A stretch of DNA of 64,000 nt from Reyranella sp. (lineage in GTDB: Bacteria > Pseudomonadota > Alphaproteobacteria > Reyranellales > Reyranellaceae). This document shows, piece by piece, positions 39,260 to 48,330 of the stretch. The notes under the pieces were generated by a model. It was not told the DNA's origin, did no database searches, and worked only from the letters and a program-made list of their open reading frames with translations. Made by a program: the position numbers and the translations under genes. The DNA lies in NCBI RefSeq assembly GCF_017305915.1, contig NZ_JAFKJN010000016.1, forward strand, positions 1 to 64,000, read 5' to 3'. Position 1 is the first letter of the stretch. Each line of letters opens with the position of its first letter.

Positions 39260-39743
39260 CTGACACGCTCACCAGCTTGTCCAGCGCCTCGCCGCTGAGC
39301 CGATAAGGCAGCCAGTTCCGGATCCAGCGGAAGCCGATCTTCTCGTAGAAGCCGCGGGCAGGATTCCAGTCGAGCACGTTGAGGTCGATGCGCCTGAAGC
39401 CCTTGGCCTGGCATTCCCGAGCCAGCGCGACCATCAGGGCGCGCGCCACGCCGCCGCGGCGCTGCTCGGGCACCACCCAGATGTCCTCGATGAAGATGCC
39501 GCGCGCCGCCGTCCAGACCGAGTAATTGAAGGTGTAGAGCGCGAAGCCCACCGGCTTGCCTTCGCGTTCGGCGATCAGGGCGGCGAACTGCGCCTTCTCG
39601 CCGAAGCCGTCGCGCGCCAGCGTCTGCGGCGTCGAGGTGACGGCCTGCGGCTCGTCCTCGTAGGCAGCGAGATCGACCGAGAAGCGGTGCAGCAGCTCGA
39701 CATCGTCGACCGTCGCCGCGCGCACAAGAATATCGCCTGCCAA
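39246..39743 (-). CDS. GNAT-family N-acetyltransferase
   Basis: About 165 aa from a TTG at 39743 that follows a GGGGG ribosome site; a TTG at 39779 and a GTG at 39758 are alternatives, and there is no ATG before the domain starts at ILVRAATVDDVELL. The acetyl-CoA motif is VVPEQRRGGVARALMVALAREC, then RIDLNVLDWNPARGFYEKIGF. Resembles spermidine/diamine acetyltransferases in pattern, but the substrate is not fixed. Confidence 0.82.
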   Translation of the reverse strand: MAGDILVRAATVDDVELLHRFSVDLAAYEDEPQAVTSTPQTLARDGFGEKAQFAALIAEREGKPVGFALYTFNYSVWTAARGIFIEDIWVVPEQRRGGVARALMVALARECQAKGFRRIDLNVLDWNPARGFYEKIGFRWIRNWLPYRLSGEALDKLVSVSATSS

Positions 39744-39781
39744 AGTGGCCCCCGTCACGAACTGCCGTCTATATAGCAAGC

Positions 39782-40086
39782 ATGACCGGCACCGTCCGAC
39801 CGTTCCTCATGTTCCAGGGCGGCGAGGGGTCCGCCGCGCTCGAGTTCTATCTCTCGCTGTTCCCCGACGCGAAGATCGATGCCATCGAGCGCTACGGCGC
39901 GGGCGGGCCGGGACCGGAAGGCACAATCAAAGTTGCCAGCTTCACAATAGGCAGCCAGTCGGTGATGTGCAGGCGACAGCTTCGTGCGGCGGGGAACTGA
40001 TGCCCGTGGGCAACTACGGCTTCAGCACGCTGTTCGCCTGGGTCGCGGACCGCTTCGGCGTGTCGTGGCAGATCAACTATCCCTGA
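39782..40086 (+). pseudogene. VOC/PhnB-like (3-demethylubiquinone methyltransferase-like) gene with frameshift and internal deletion
   Basis: Codons 1-60 read TVRPFLMFQGGEGSAALEFY to ASFTIGSQSVMC, a typical PhnB-type start. At ~39969 one base is inserted relative to the expected continuation (TDSFV), and the frame soon stops (40000). The conserved C-terminus MPVGNYGFSTLFAWV ... GVSWQINYP resumes in another frame at 40010 and ends at 40086. About 35-45 codons of the middle are missing. It lies between the divergent GNAT start and an SDR stop. Probably non-functional, if the sequence is correct. Confidence 0.8.
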
Positions 40087-40842
40087 TCAGACACCGAGAT
40101 AGCCGCCATCGACCGGCAGGATCGCACCGGTGATGTAGCTCGCCGCGTCGGAGCACAGGAACACCACCGGCCCGGCCAGCTCCTCCGGCTCGCCCACCCG
40201 CTTCATCGGCACATGCGCCAGGAAGGCTTCGAGCCGCTTGGGATCGGCGCGCGTCGGCTCGGTCATGGCGGTGGCGATGATGCCGGGCGCCAGCGCGTTG
40301 ACCCGCACGCCCGCCGGCGCCAGCTCAGCGGCCAGCGCGCGTGTGAACTGCGCCAGCGCGCCCTTCGACACGGGGTAGGCGCCGCTGCCGGCCTGCGCCA
40401 CGTAGGAATTGATCGAGGCGATGTTGACGATCGTGCCTTGCGTCAGCTTGAGCTGCTCGACGAAGGCCATCGTGACGTTGAAAGGCCCCTGCACGTTGAC
40501 CGCCATGGTCTGGTCCCAGCGGTCGCGGCCGTCCTCGGCCACCAGGTTGCCGCGCAGGAAGATGCCGGCATTGTTGACCAGGATGCGGATCGGCCCGACC
40601 AGCAGCGAGACGTCACGCGCAAGCGTGCGGCAGCCTTCCTCGTCGGTGACGTCGAGGAAGAAGCCGCGCGCCTTGCCGCCTTCGGCGACGATCGAATCGG
40701 CGATCGTCCGCGCGGCGTCCTTGTCGATGTCGGTGACGATCACCTCGGCGCCGGCGGCCGCCAGCCCGCGCGCGATCGCCGCCCCGTTGCCGCGGCCGGC
40801 GCCGGTCACCAGGGCGAGTCGGCCGAGCAGCATGTCCTTCAT
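40087..40842 (-). CDS. SDR-family oxidoreductase
   Basis: 251 aa. TGAGRGNG is at 13-20, NNAG near 90, and the triad Ser in NIASINS, Tyr and Lys in [10 protein letters not shown]. The ending [13 protein letters not shown] is typical of FabG-like classical SDRs. Its start overlaps the DUF2783 stop by four bases (ATGA), which places it last in the six-gene operon. It probably oxidises an alcohol made by the FAD hydroxylase pathway; the substrate is inference. Confidence 0.87.
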   Translation of the reverse strand: MKDMLLGRLALVTGAGRGNGAAIARGLAAAGAEVIVTDIDKDAARTIADSIVAEGGKARGFFLDVTDEEGCRTLARDVSLLVGPIRILVNNAGIFLRGNLVAEDGRDRWDQTMAVNVQGPFNVTMAFVEQLKLTQGTIVNIASINSYVAQAGSGAYPVSKGALAQFTRALAAELAPAGVRVNALAPGIIATAMTEPTRADPKRLEAFLAHVPMKRVGEPEELAGPVVFLCSDAASYITGAILPVDGGYLGV

Positions 40843-41033
40843 GGCACTGCCGCTTCCTTCAGCGCCTCGCGGATCACGTCCTCATCGCCAATGTGGTTGA
40901 CCAGCAGCAGGATCAGCCTGGCGTCGAAGACGCGGCACTGCTCGTCGCTCAGACCCTTATGGGCATCGACGACGGCGTTGTAGATGTCATCCGGCCGCGC
41001 CAGGTTCAGCGTGCGTCGCAACGCGCCATCCAT
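40839..41033 (-). CDS. DUF2783 small protein
   Basis: 64 aa, the full family length: [20 protein letters not shown] then [20 protein letters not shown] and [13 protein letters not shown]. The family is found beside FAD-dependent aromatic hydroxylases; its role is unknown, perhaps a subunit or chaperone for the hydroxylase. Nine bases after the FAD gene and overlapping the SDR start by four. Confidence 0.87.
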   Translation of the reverse strand: MDGALRRTLNLARPDDIYNAVVDAHKGLSDEQCRVFDARLILLLVNHIGDEDVIREALKEAAVP

Positions 41034-41042
41034 TGCCGCCTC

Positions 41043-42605
41043 CTATCGTCCGGTCGCCCGCGCCAGCGCCGCGCCGACCGCCTCCTTGTCGAACCGCCGC
41101 CAGCGCGCCGCGACGTAGCGGTCGGGCCGGATCAGATAGACCGTGCCCGGTCGCGCGTCGTAGCGCTTGGCCAGCAGCCCGCTGCACGCCACCGCCACCG
41201 ACGTCACGCCCGGCAGCGCCGCGACGGGATCGCCGAAGCTCAGCAGCGTGAACTCCGGTCCCAGCCCGTCGATCAGCCAGCCGTCGCCGACCGGCGCATC
41301 CAGCATCGCCCGGCCCGGCGCCGGCCCGCCGACCCAGTCGTCGCCGGAATCGGGCGTGTCGAGCGTCGAGCCGGTATGCGCCGTCGGCACCGACAGCCGG
41401 CCGCTGTTGATCAACGCACGAGCGAACGGAAAGTCCCGCGCCAGGGCGAGCGTGGCATCGCGAAAAATGCGCGAGGCCTCGAACTTGGGGGTGATGAAGT
41501 CGGTGCTGCGGGTCGATTGCCGGATGTTCTCCTGCGACGCCATCCGCCGCTCGCGGCAATAGCTGCCGAGCAGACTGGCGGGCGAGCTGCCGGCGATCAC
41601 GCGGGCCAGCTTCCAGGCCAGATTGTCGGCGTCGGCTACCGCTGCATTGCCGCCGCGGGCGCCGAACGGCGAGACGACATGGGCCGCGTCGCCGGCGAAG
41701 ATCACGCGGCCGACCACGAAGCGCTCCATCATGCGGCAGGTGAAGGTGTAGACGCTCGACCATTCGTGCTCCCAGCGCACCTCGGGCCCGAACATCTGGC
41801 GCAGCCGGCGGTCGATGGTCTCGGGTTTCTTCTCCTCGTCGGGATCGGCGTCGCGGCCGAGCTGGAAATCGACCCGCACGACGTCGTCGGCCTGGCGGTG
41901 CAGCAGGACGGAGTTGGTCGGATGGAACGGCGGGTAGAACCAGAAGCGCCGCTCCTTGGGCAGGTCGCCCTCGAGCCGGATGTCGGCGATCAGGAAGCGG
42001 TCGTTGAAGATCTCGCCGGGATACGGCAGGCCCAACATGTGGCGGACGGGACTGCGCACGCCGTCGCAGGCGACCACCCAGTCGGCCGCTGTCTCGTATC
42101 GGCCGTCGGGCGTCTCGACCGTGAGAGTCACGCCATCGTCGCGCGATGCCACGCCGACCACCTTGTTGAGGGGCCGCATCTCGATCGGCGCCTCCGACGC
42201 GCAGCGCTCGTACAGGTACTCCTCGACGTAATACTGCTGCAGGTTCACGAAGGCCGGGAACTTGTGACCGGGCTCGGGTGTGAGGTTGAAACGGTAGATC
42301 GCCTGGTCGCGGAGATAGACCTCGCCCTGGTCCCAGGTGATGCCCTTCTCGACCATGCGCTTGGCGATGCCGAAGCGATCCCAGACCTCGAGGCTGTGCT
42401 TGGCCTGGCAGATCGAGCGGCTGCCGAGACTGACGGTGTCGTCGTCGTCGAGCAGCAGCACCGGCACGCCGCGCGTCGCCAGCGACAGCGCCAGCGTCGG
42501 CCCCGCGATGCCGGCGCCGACGATGACCACCGGCCGGCGCTTGCCCGGCGCGTCGAGCTCCGGCGGCCGGACGTAGGGATAGTGCCGGTAGGTAAAGGAA
42601 CTCAT
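41043..42605 (-). CDS. FAD-dependent aromatic hydroxylase (PheA/TfdB/MhpA family)
   Basis: 520 aa from the ATG at 42605. The Rossmann start is VVIVGAGIAGPTLALSLA, followed by the DG motif VVACDGVRSPVRHML and GDAAHVVSPFGARGGNAAV (the GD motif that binds FAD ribityl). A C-terminal thioredoxin-like domain lies at ~390-520. Such enzymes hydroxylate phenolic acids with NAD(P)H and O2. Its start overlaps the Nudix stop (ATGA, 42602-42605). In operon with a metallo-hydrolase, DUF2783 and an SDR. Confidence 0.9.
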   Translation of the reverse strand: MSSFTYRHYPYVRPPELDAPGKRRPVVIVGAGIAGPTLALSLATRGVPVLLLDDDDTVSLGSRSICQAKHSLEVWDRFGIAKRMVEKGITWDQGEVYLRDQAIYRFNLTPEPGHKFPAFVNLQQYYVEEYLYERCASEAPIEMRPLNKVVGVASRDDGVTLTVETPDGRYETAADWVVACDGVRSPVRHMLGLPYPGEIFNDRFLIADIRLEGDLPKERRFWFYPPFHPTNSVLLHRQADDVVRVDFQLGRDADPDEEKKPETIDRRLRQMFGPEVRWEHEWSSVYTFTCRMMERFVVGRVIFAGDAAHVVSPFGARGGNAAVADADNLAWKLARVIAGSSPASLLGSYCRERRMASQENIRQSTRSTDFITPKFEASRIFRDATLALARDFPFARALINSGRLSVPTAHTGSTLDTPDSGDDWVGGPAPGRAMLDAPVGDGWLIDGLGPEFTLLSFGDPVAALPGVTSVAVACSGLLAKRYDARPGTVYLIRPDRYVAARWRRFDKEAVGAALARATGR

Positions 42606-43018
42606 CGCTGCGCGATGCTGCGTGCGACGCGGTCGATGGCATCGACCTCGCCGGGCGATTCCACCAGCGACTTGGCTTTCTCGGGACTGACCCAGATCGC
42701 CTGGTCGTGCTCGTCCGACGACACCAGCTCGCCCCCGCGATAGCGGCACCAGAAGGTGATGCCGATCAGCTCCTCACTGGCCGCGCCGCGATAGAAGTGA
42801 AAGGTCGCCACCGGCCCCATGATCTCAACCTGCAGCCCGGTCTCCTCGCGCACCTCGCGATGCACGGCCTCTTCGGGATGCTCGCCGGCTTCGACGCGTC
42901 CTGACCCTGTCTCCCAGCGGCCCGGCGCAAAGTCCTTCGCCGGGCTGCGCCGCAGCATCAGGATGGCGCCATCCCGTTCGATGATGAAGGCGACTGCGAC
43001 GATGAATTTGGCCGACAT
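42602..43018 (-). CDS. Nudix hydrolase
   Basis: 138 aa. The full Nudix box GxxxxxExxxxxxxREUxEExGU is visible as GRVEAGEHPEEAVHREVREETGL. The family hydrolyses nucleoside diphosphates linked to another group, for example ADP-ribose or oxidised nucleotides. It starts 9 bases after the metallo-hydrolase stop and overlaps the FAD hydroxylase start, so it is translated with a catabolic operon; the reason is unknown. Confidence 0.9.
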   Translation of the reverse strand: MSAKFIVAVAFIIERDGAILMLRRSPAKDFAPGRWETGSGRVEAGEHPEEAVHREVREETGLQVEIMGPVATFHFYRGAASEELIGITFWCRYRGGELVSSDEHDQAIWVSPEKAKSLVESPGEVDAIDRVARSIAQR

Positions 43019-43027
43019 GCGCCGGCG

Positions 43028-43984
43028 TCAGCCCGCCTTCTCCAAGGCGGCCCACATCTCGATGTCGCGCTCGGCGGTCCAGATGCGCGGATGGTCGAGG
43101 CCCTTGGCCTCGTCGTAGGCGCGAGAGACGTCGAACGGCATGCAATGCTCGAAGATCACCCAGTTGCCGTAGCGCGGCTGCAGCGCCGCCATCGCCTTGT
43201 CGTAGGCCTGCTTCAGCGAATCGCCCTTCTCCGCCGAGGCCTGCACCACCTTGTAGAGCTCGGACAGGAACTGCTGCGTGCCGGCGAGGCCCTCCTCGAC
43301 CGGGCCCTCGCCCATCAGCGCGTCGCCGCGGCCCGGCACCAGCGCGAGCGCCCTGAGGTCACGCAGCTTCTGCAGCGTCTCCGGCCAGTCCTTGTAGTGG
43401 GCATCGCCGCAATAGGGCGTGGCGCCGTACTCGACCAGGTCGCCGCTGAACAGCGTGCGCTCCTCGGGCAGCCAGACGATGGTGTCGCCCTTGGTGTGGC
43501 CGCGGCCGGCATGGATGATCTCGACCTGCAGCTTGCCCAGCCACAGGGTCATGCGGTCGCCGAAGGTCATCGACGGCCAGGTCAGCCCCGGGATGGTCTC
43601 GGCGGCCTGGAACAGGCGCGGGAAGCGCTGCAGCTCCGACTTGTAGTCCTGCTGGCCGCGCTCGACGATCAGGTCGCGGGTGGCCTCGCTGCAGATGACG
43701 TGCTCGGCGCCGTAGCCCGAGGCGCCCAGCACGCGCACCGCGTGATAGTGCGACAGCACCACGTACTTGATCGGCTTGTCGGTGACGGTGCGGATGTACT
43801 CGATCACCGTCTGCGCCATCTTCGGTGTCGCCTGGGCATCGATCACCATGACCGCGTCGTCGCCGACCACGATGCCGGTGTTGGGATCGCCCTCGGCGGT
43901 GAAGGCGTAGGCGTGCTCGCTGAGACGGCTGAAGGTGATCTTCTTCTCCGCCAGGTCCGCCTGCGAGGCGAAGGCTCGTGCCAT
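43028..43984 (-). CDS. Metallo-beta-lactamase-fold hydrolase with altered metal motif
   Basis: 318 aa. The MBL fold is clear (NTGIVVGDDAVMVIDA, GRGHTKGDTIVWLPE, LFSGDLVEYG). The canonical HxHxDH reads HYHAVR: His79 and His81 are kept, but the Asp and His of the second zinc site are Val83 and Arg84. The later His in GHTKGD and Asp in SGDLVE are present, so one metal may remain. No signal peptide. Second gene of the six-gene operon, 28 bases after the DegP-like gene. Confidence 0.85.
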   Translation of the reverse strand: MARAFASQADLAEKKITFSRLSEHAYAFTAEGDPNTGIVVGDDAVMVIDAQATPKMAQTVIEYIRTVTDKPIKYVVLSHYHAVRVLGASGYGAEHVICSEATRDLIVERGQQDYKSELQRFPRLFQAAETIPGLTWPSMTFGDRMTLWLGKLQVEIIHAGRGHTKGDTIVWLPEERTLFSGDLVEYGATPYCGDAHYKDWPETLQKLRDLRALALVPGRGDALMGEGPVEEGLAGTQQFLSELYKVVQASAEKGDSLKQAYDKAMAALQPRYGNWVIFEHCMPFDVSRAYDEAKGLDHPRIWTAERDIEMWAALEKAG

Positions 43985-44012
43985 TTTCTTGTTCCTTGGT
44001 CGTGCTGGCTCG

Positions 44013-45026
44013 TCAGGAGCCGTACTTGTGGTAGCTCGCGCGGTCGCCGGTGCGCACCGTGACCTCGAAGGCGTCGTTGTCGCGCTCCATGCGCAGCATG
44101 ATCGCGGTGCCGGCGGGACCGCTCGCCCACAGCTTCCTGTAGAAGTCGGCGACGTCGTCGAGTACCTCGCCGTTCAGCGCCTGCAGGATGTCGCCGCGCT
44201 TCAGCCCCGCGCGATCGGCCGGGCCGCCATCGGAGGTGCCGCCGACCATCAGCTGGCCCATGTGCTCGACGGTGTAGAGGCCGAGCCACGGCCGGGCCGG
44301 CGTCGAGAGCTTGCCGCGCTCGACCAGCTCCTCGAACACCGGCTTCAGCCGGTTGATCGGCACGTACATGTTGCCCGGGAAAGCCGGTGCGCCCGGGCCG
44401 AGCGCCTCCTGCACCAGCAGCGAGCCGACGCCCAGCAGGGTGCCGTCCATGCCGACCAGGGCCGAGCCGCCCCACAGCGGGTAGGCCGGCACGGTGAAGA
44501 TCGCGTTGTCGAGCAGATACTCCCAGTAGCCGGCGAACTCGCGGCGGCCGGCGACCTTGACCTTGAGCGTCGCCTTCTCGCCGCCGACGCCGGCGACATA
44601 GGCCTCGCTGCGCAGCACCAGTGAATCGGAATCGCCGAACGGCATCGGCTTGACCGGGAACGGCCGGCGGCTCCGCACCAGGCCGAAGCCGCTCTCGTAA
44701 TCGTAGCCGATGATCGTCGCCTGCACCGAGCGGCCCTCGCCGTCGGTCACCATAATCTCCGACGCCTCCATGATCAGGTAGCCGATGGTCACGACCAGGC
44801 CGTCATCGTCGATCACGATGCCGTGGCCCTCGCGCTCCGAACCCAAGGTCTGGGCCGAGCGGCGGTCCTCGGGGATGGTGGTGTGCAGGCCGACCACGGC
44901 AGGCAGCACGTCGACGACCTCGGACGGCAGGTTGCTCTCGCTGCCCGGCCGGCGGGCTTCGACGCCCCGCTCGTTGCCGTGGAACTGGCTCGAGCCGTTC
45001 GCGGAACCGTTCAATCCTCGGGCCAT
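44013..45026 (-). CDS. DegP/HtrA-like serine-protease homologue with a PDZ domain, catalytic His missing
   Basis: 337 aa. A trypsin-like domain (~35-235) and a PDZ domain (~245-330, GGPADRAGLKRGDILQALNG) are visible. Where HtrA proteases have the TNAHVV motif, this protein reads TIGYLI, so Tyr83 replaces His. Asp109 (GYDYESGFGLV) and a possible Ser188 in GGSALVG remain. There is no signal peptide or membrane anchor, so it is cytoplasmic. Probably a pseudoprotease scaffold. It opens the operon and is divergent from uvrD. Confidence 0.83.
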   Translation of the reverse strand: MARGLNGSANGSSQFHGNERGVEARRPGSESNLPSEVVDVLPAVVGLHTTIPEDRRSAQTLGSEREGHGIVIDDDGLVVTIGYLIMEASEIMVTDGEGRSVQATIIGYDYESGFGLVRSRRPFPVKPMPFGDSDSLVLRSEAYVAGVGGEKATLKVKVAGRREFAGYWEYLLDNAIFTVPAYPLWGGSALVGMDGTLLGVGSLLVQEALGPGAPAFPGNMYVPINRLKPVFEELVERGKLSTPARPWLGLYTVEHMGQLMVGGTSDGGPADRAGLKRGDILQALNGEVLDDVADFYRKLWASGPAGTAIMLRMERDNDAFEVTVRTGDRASYHKYGS

Positions 45027-45082
45027 GCGAAATCCTCCGCGTGCTGGCGTCCAAGATAGGCGTTGAGGCTGACGATTGCTAT

Positions 45083-47404
45083 ATGATGTGTATGGCGCCT
45101 CCCGCCGACCCGTTTGAAATCACGGACGATCCTGAGCCTGGGCCCGTTCCCGGCCCGCAGCCTGCAGGAACGCGTGCGGTTGCGTCCGCGGCTTATCTCG
45201 ACGGGCTGAACGAGGAACAGCGGCTGGCGGTTATCCACCAGGGCGGGCCGCTGCTGGTGCTGGCGGGCGCCGGCACCGGCAAGACGCGCGTGCTGACCAC
45301 CCGCATTGCGCACCAATTGATCACCGGCCGCTCCCGGCCCTCGCAGATCCTGGCCGTCACCTTCACCAACAAGGCGGCGCGCGAGATGCTGGAGCGCGTG
45401 GCGCAACTGATCGGCGGTGCGGCGGACGGCATGTGGCTCGGCACCTTCCATTCGGTCGGCGTGCGGGTGCTGCGCCGTCATGCCGAGCTGGTCGGACTGA
45501 AGAGCAACTTCACCATCCTCGACACCGACGACCAGACGCGGCTGATCAAGCAGTTGCTGCAAGCCGAGGGCATCGACGACAAGAAATGGCCGGCCCGCGT
45601 GCTCTCCGGCATCATCCAGCGCTGGAAGGACCGCGCCCTCGCCCCCGACAAGGTGGCGAGCGACGATGCCGGCGACTTCGCCAACGGCAAGGCGGCCGAG
45701 ATCTACAAGCAGTACCAGGCGCGGCTGGCCGAGGTGAACGCGGTCGATTTCGGCGACCTGGTGATGCTGTGCGTCATCCTGTGGCAGCAGCATCCCGACA
45801 TCCTGGCGCAGTACCACCGCCGCTTCCGCCACATCCTGGTCGACGAATACCAGGACACCAACGTGGCGCAGTATCTGTGGCTGCGCCTGCTGGCGCAGGG
45901 CACCCAGGACGTCTGCTGCGTCGGCGACGACGACCAGTCGATCTACGGCTGGCGCGGCGCCGAGGTCGGCAACATCCTGCGCTTCGAGAAGGATTTCCCG
46001 GGCGCGACCATCGTCCGCCTCGAACGGAACTACCGTTCGACACCGCACATTCTCGCCGCCGCGTCTCACCTGATCGCCCACAACGAGCGGCGGCTCGGCA
46101 AGACGCTGTGGACAGAATTGAAGGACGGCGAGCGCATCTCGCTGCGCGGCGTCTGGGACGGCGACGAGGAGGCCCGCCAGATCGGCGAGGAGATCGAGGC
46201 GCTGCAGCGCGACAAGCACCCGCTCGCCCAGATCGCCATCCTGGTGCGCGCCGGCTTCCAGACCCGCGAGTTCGAGGAGCGGTTCATCACATTGGGCCTG
46301 CCCTATCGGGTGATCGGCGGGCCGCGTTTCTACGAGCGCATGGAGATCCGCGACGCGCTGGCCTACTGCCGGGTCACGGTGCAGCCCGACGACGATCTTG
46401 CCTTCGAGCGCATCTACAACACGCCGCGGCGTGGTCTCGGCGAGTCCGCCCTCCGGACGCTGCGCATCATCCAGCGCGCCCAGAAGGTGTCGCTGTTCGA
46501 GGCGGTGCGGCGGGCGCTCGAGACCGACGAGCTGAAGGGCCGCCAGCGCAAGGCGCTGGGCGACCTGGTCCAGAGCTTCGACCGCTGGCGCTCGATGCTG
46601 GAAGGCCTGAACCATATCGAGGTGGTCGAGACCATCCTCGACGAGTCCGGCTACACCGACATGCTGCGCGCCGACCGCTCACCCGAGGCCGAGGGCCGGC
46701 TGGAGAACCTGAAGGAGCTGACCAACGCCCTGCAGGAGTTCGATTCCCTGCCGGCCTTCCTCGAGCACGTGGCGCTGCTGACCGACAATGCCGAAAACGC
46801 CGGCAGCGACATGGTGAGCGTCATGACGCTGCACGCCGCCAAGGGCCTGGAGTTCGACACCGTGTTCCTGCCGGGCTGGGAGGAAGGCCTGTTCCCCAAC
46901 CAGCGCGCGCTCGACGACAAGGGCCTGGCCGGCCTCGAGGAGGAGCGGCGGCTCGCCTACGTCGGTCTCACGCGGGCGCGCAAGCGGGCCTATGTCTCCT
47001 TCGCCGCCAACCGCCGCGTGTTCAATCAGTGGCAGGCGGCGATCCCGTCGCGCTTCCTGAAGGAGCTGCCGACCGACCGGCTCGCCGAGTCGAGCGACGC
47101 CGGCCTCTACGCGACCTACTCCGCGGGCCATCACGGCGGCCTGCGCGACCAGGCGAGCGGCTTCGACTACGAGAGCCTCGGTGTCACCCACATGGGGCGC
47201 GCCCGCACCCGCTGGCGAGACGAGACCACAGCCGACCGCCACGCCGTCGACGGCGACAAGCCCGACCTCAGCGTCGGCCAGCGGGTGTTCCACCAGAAGT
47301 TCGGCTACGGCCGCATCGTCGCGGTCGACGGCAACAAGCTCGACATCGAGTTCGAGAAGGCGGGGCCCAAGAAGGTGCTCGATAGCTTCATTGAAGCCGC
47401 CTGA
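45083..47404 (+). CDS. uvrD: ATP-dependent DNA helicase UvrD/PcrA
   Basis: 773 aa from the ATG at 45083; ATGs at 45086 and 45092 are equally open. SF1A motifs: LNEEQRLAVIHQGGPLLVLA with Walker A GAGTGKTRVL, FTNKAAREM, LVDEYQDTN (Walker B), CVGDDDQSIYGWRGA, TLHAAKGLEFDTVFLPG and VGLTRARKRAYV. The C-terminal ~45 residues (VFHQKFGYGRIVAV) are the PcrA-type Tudor-like domain. It unwinds DNA in excision and mismatch repair and removes RecA or stalled polymerase. prmA follows after 6 bases. Confidence 0.95.
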   Translation: MMCMAPPADPFEITDDPEPGPVPGPQPAGTRAVASAAYLDGLNEEQRLAVIHQGGPLLVLAGAGTGKTRVLTTRIAHQLITGRSRPSQILAVTFTNKAAREMLERVAQLIGGAADGMWLGTFHSVGVRVLRRHAELVGLKSNFTILDTDDQTRLIKQLLQAEGIDDKKWPARVLSGIIQRWKDRALAPDKVASDDAGDFANGKAAEIYKQYQARLAEVNAVDFGDLVMLCVILWQQHPDILAQYHRRFRHILVDEYQDTNVAQYLWLRLLAQGTQDVCCVGDDDQSIYGWRGAEVGNILRFEKDFPGATIVRLERNYRSTPHILAAASHLIAHNERRLGKTLWTELKDGERISLRGVWDGDEEARQIGEEIEALQRDKHPLAQIAILVRAGFQTREFEERFITLGLPYRVIGGPRFYERMEIRDALAYCRVTVQPDDDLAFERIYNTPRRGLGESALRTLRIIQRAQKVSLFEAVRRALETDELKGRQRKALGDLVQSFDRWRSMLEGLNHIEVVETILDESGYTDMLRADRSPEAEGRLENLKELTNALQEFDSLPAFLEHVALLTDNAENAGSDMVSVMTLHAAKGLEFDTVFLPGWEEGLFPNQRALDDKGLAGLEEERRLAYVGLTRARKRAYVSFAANRRVFNQWQAAIPSRFLKELPTDRLAESSDAGLYATYSAGHHGGLRDQASGFDYESLGVTHMGRARTRWRDETTADRHAVDGDKPDLSVGQRVFHQKFGYGRIVAVDGNKLDIEFEKAGPKKVLDSFIEAA

Positions 47405-47410
47405 AGAAAC

Positions 47411-48253
47411 ATGAGCAGCGGCTGGACGGCCTGGCGCGACGTTTCCGCCAACGAGCGTCTTGCCAGCGAGCAGGCCCTCGAGCATCTCGCCGAGGACGGC
47501 TTCGTCGTCACCAGCCGCGAGCTGTCGCGCGACGGCCCGTGGCGCCTCTCGATCTTCGGCGAAGGCGAGCGGCCGACGCTGCACGGCGACTGGACCTGGG
47601 AAGAGCTGCCCGACAAGGATTGGGTCGCCGAGAACCAGCGCTCCTTCCAGCCCTTCCAGGTCGGTCCCTTCTGGGTGCATCCCTCGCACAATGCGGAAGG
47701 CATTCCGGCTGCCTCCATTCCCTTGCGAATTGACGCCGGCTTGGCCTTCGGCACCGGCACGCACGCGACGACCAGCGGCTGCCTCGAGATGCTGGCGACG
47801 CTCGATCCGGACGAGACCTCGAATGCCGTCGATGTCGGCTGCGGCAGCGGCATCCTCGCCATCGGCATGGCCAAGCTGTGGAAGCGCCCGGTTCTGGGCG
47901 GCGACAACGATGCCGAGGCCGTCGAGGTCGCGATCGAGAACGCCGAGCGCAACGGCGCGGCGGCGCTCTGCCGCTTCTTCACCTCGATCGGCCTGCGCGC
48001 GCCCGAGCTGGCCACCCGCGCGCCCTACGACCTGATCGTCGCCAACATTCTCGCCGGCCCGCTGATGGAGCTGTCGGAGTCGTTCGCCGCAGCCGTGCGC
48101 ACCGGTGGTCGCGTGCTGCTGAGCGGCCTCCTGGTCGAGCAGGCCGACATGATCCTCTCGACCTACAAACGCCGCGGCTTCGTCTTCGAGCGCGCGATCG
48201 ACCGCGAGACCGGTGGCGCCGACTGGCGCACGCTGCTGCTGCGCAAGGCCTAG
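47411..48253 (+). CDS. prmA: Ribosomal protein L11 methyltransferase
   Basis: 280 aa. The class I methyltransferase core has PrmA signatures AFGTGTHATTSGCLE, NAVDVGCGSGILAIG and LIVANILAGPLMEL. It trimethylates L11 lysines and the N-terminus using S-adenosylmethionine. The N-terminal L11-binding domain is short and acidic, as in other alphaproteobacteria. Probably co-transcribed with uvrD and ended by the strong terminator at 48267. Confidence 0.95.
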   Translation: MSSGWTAWRDVSANERLASEQALEHLAEDGFVVTSRELSRDGPWRLSIFGEGERPTLHGDWTWEELPDKDWVAENQRSFQPFQVGPFWVHPSHNAEGIPAASIPLRIDAGLAFGTGTHATTSGCLEMLATLDPDETSNAVDVGCGSGILAIGMAKLWKRPVLGGDNDAEAVEVAIENAERNGAAALCRFFTSIGLRAPELATRAPYDLIVANILAGPLMELSESFAAAVRTGGRVLLSGLLVEQADMILSTYKRRGFVFERAIDRETGGADWRTLLLRKA

Positions 48254-48266
48254 GATGCGCGCAAAC

Positions 48267-48296
48267 AAAAAGGGCCGGCAACAGCCGGCCCTTTCG
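48267..48296. terminator. Bidirectional intrinsic terminator between prmA and the DUF1127 gene
   Basis: A perfect 8-bp stem GGGCCGGC/GCCGGCCC (272-279 with 284-291), loop AACA, is flanked by AAAAA on the left and TTT on the right. It therefore serves both prmA (plus) and the DUF1127 gene (minus). Confidence 0.85.
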
Positions 48297-48330
48297 TACT
48301 CTACGCTTACGCTTACGCTACCAACTCGCG

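Noticed and set aside
48300..48326. Direct repeats of ACGCTT after prmA
   Set aside because: Only two to three short copies; too small to be a functional array.
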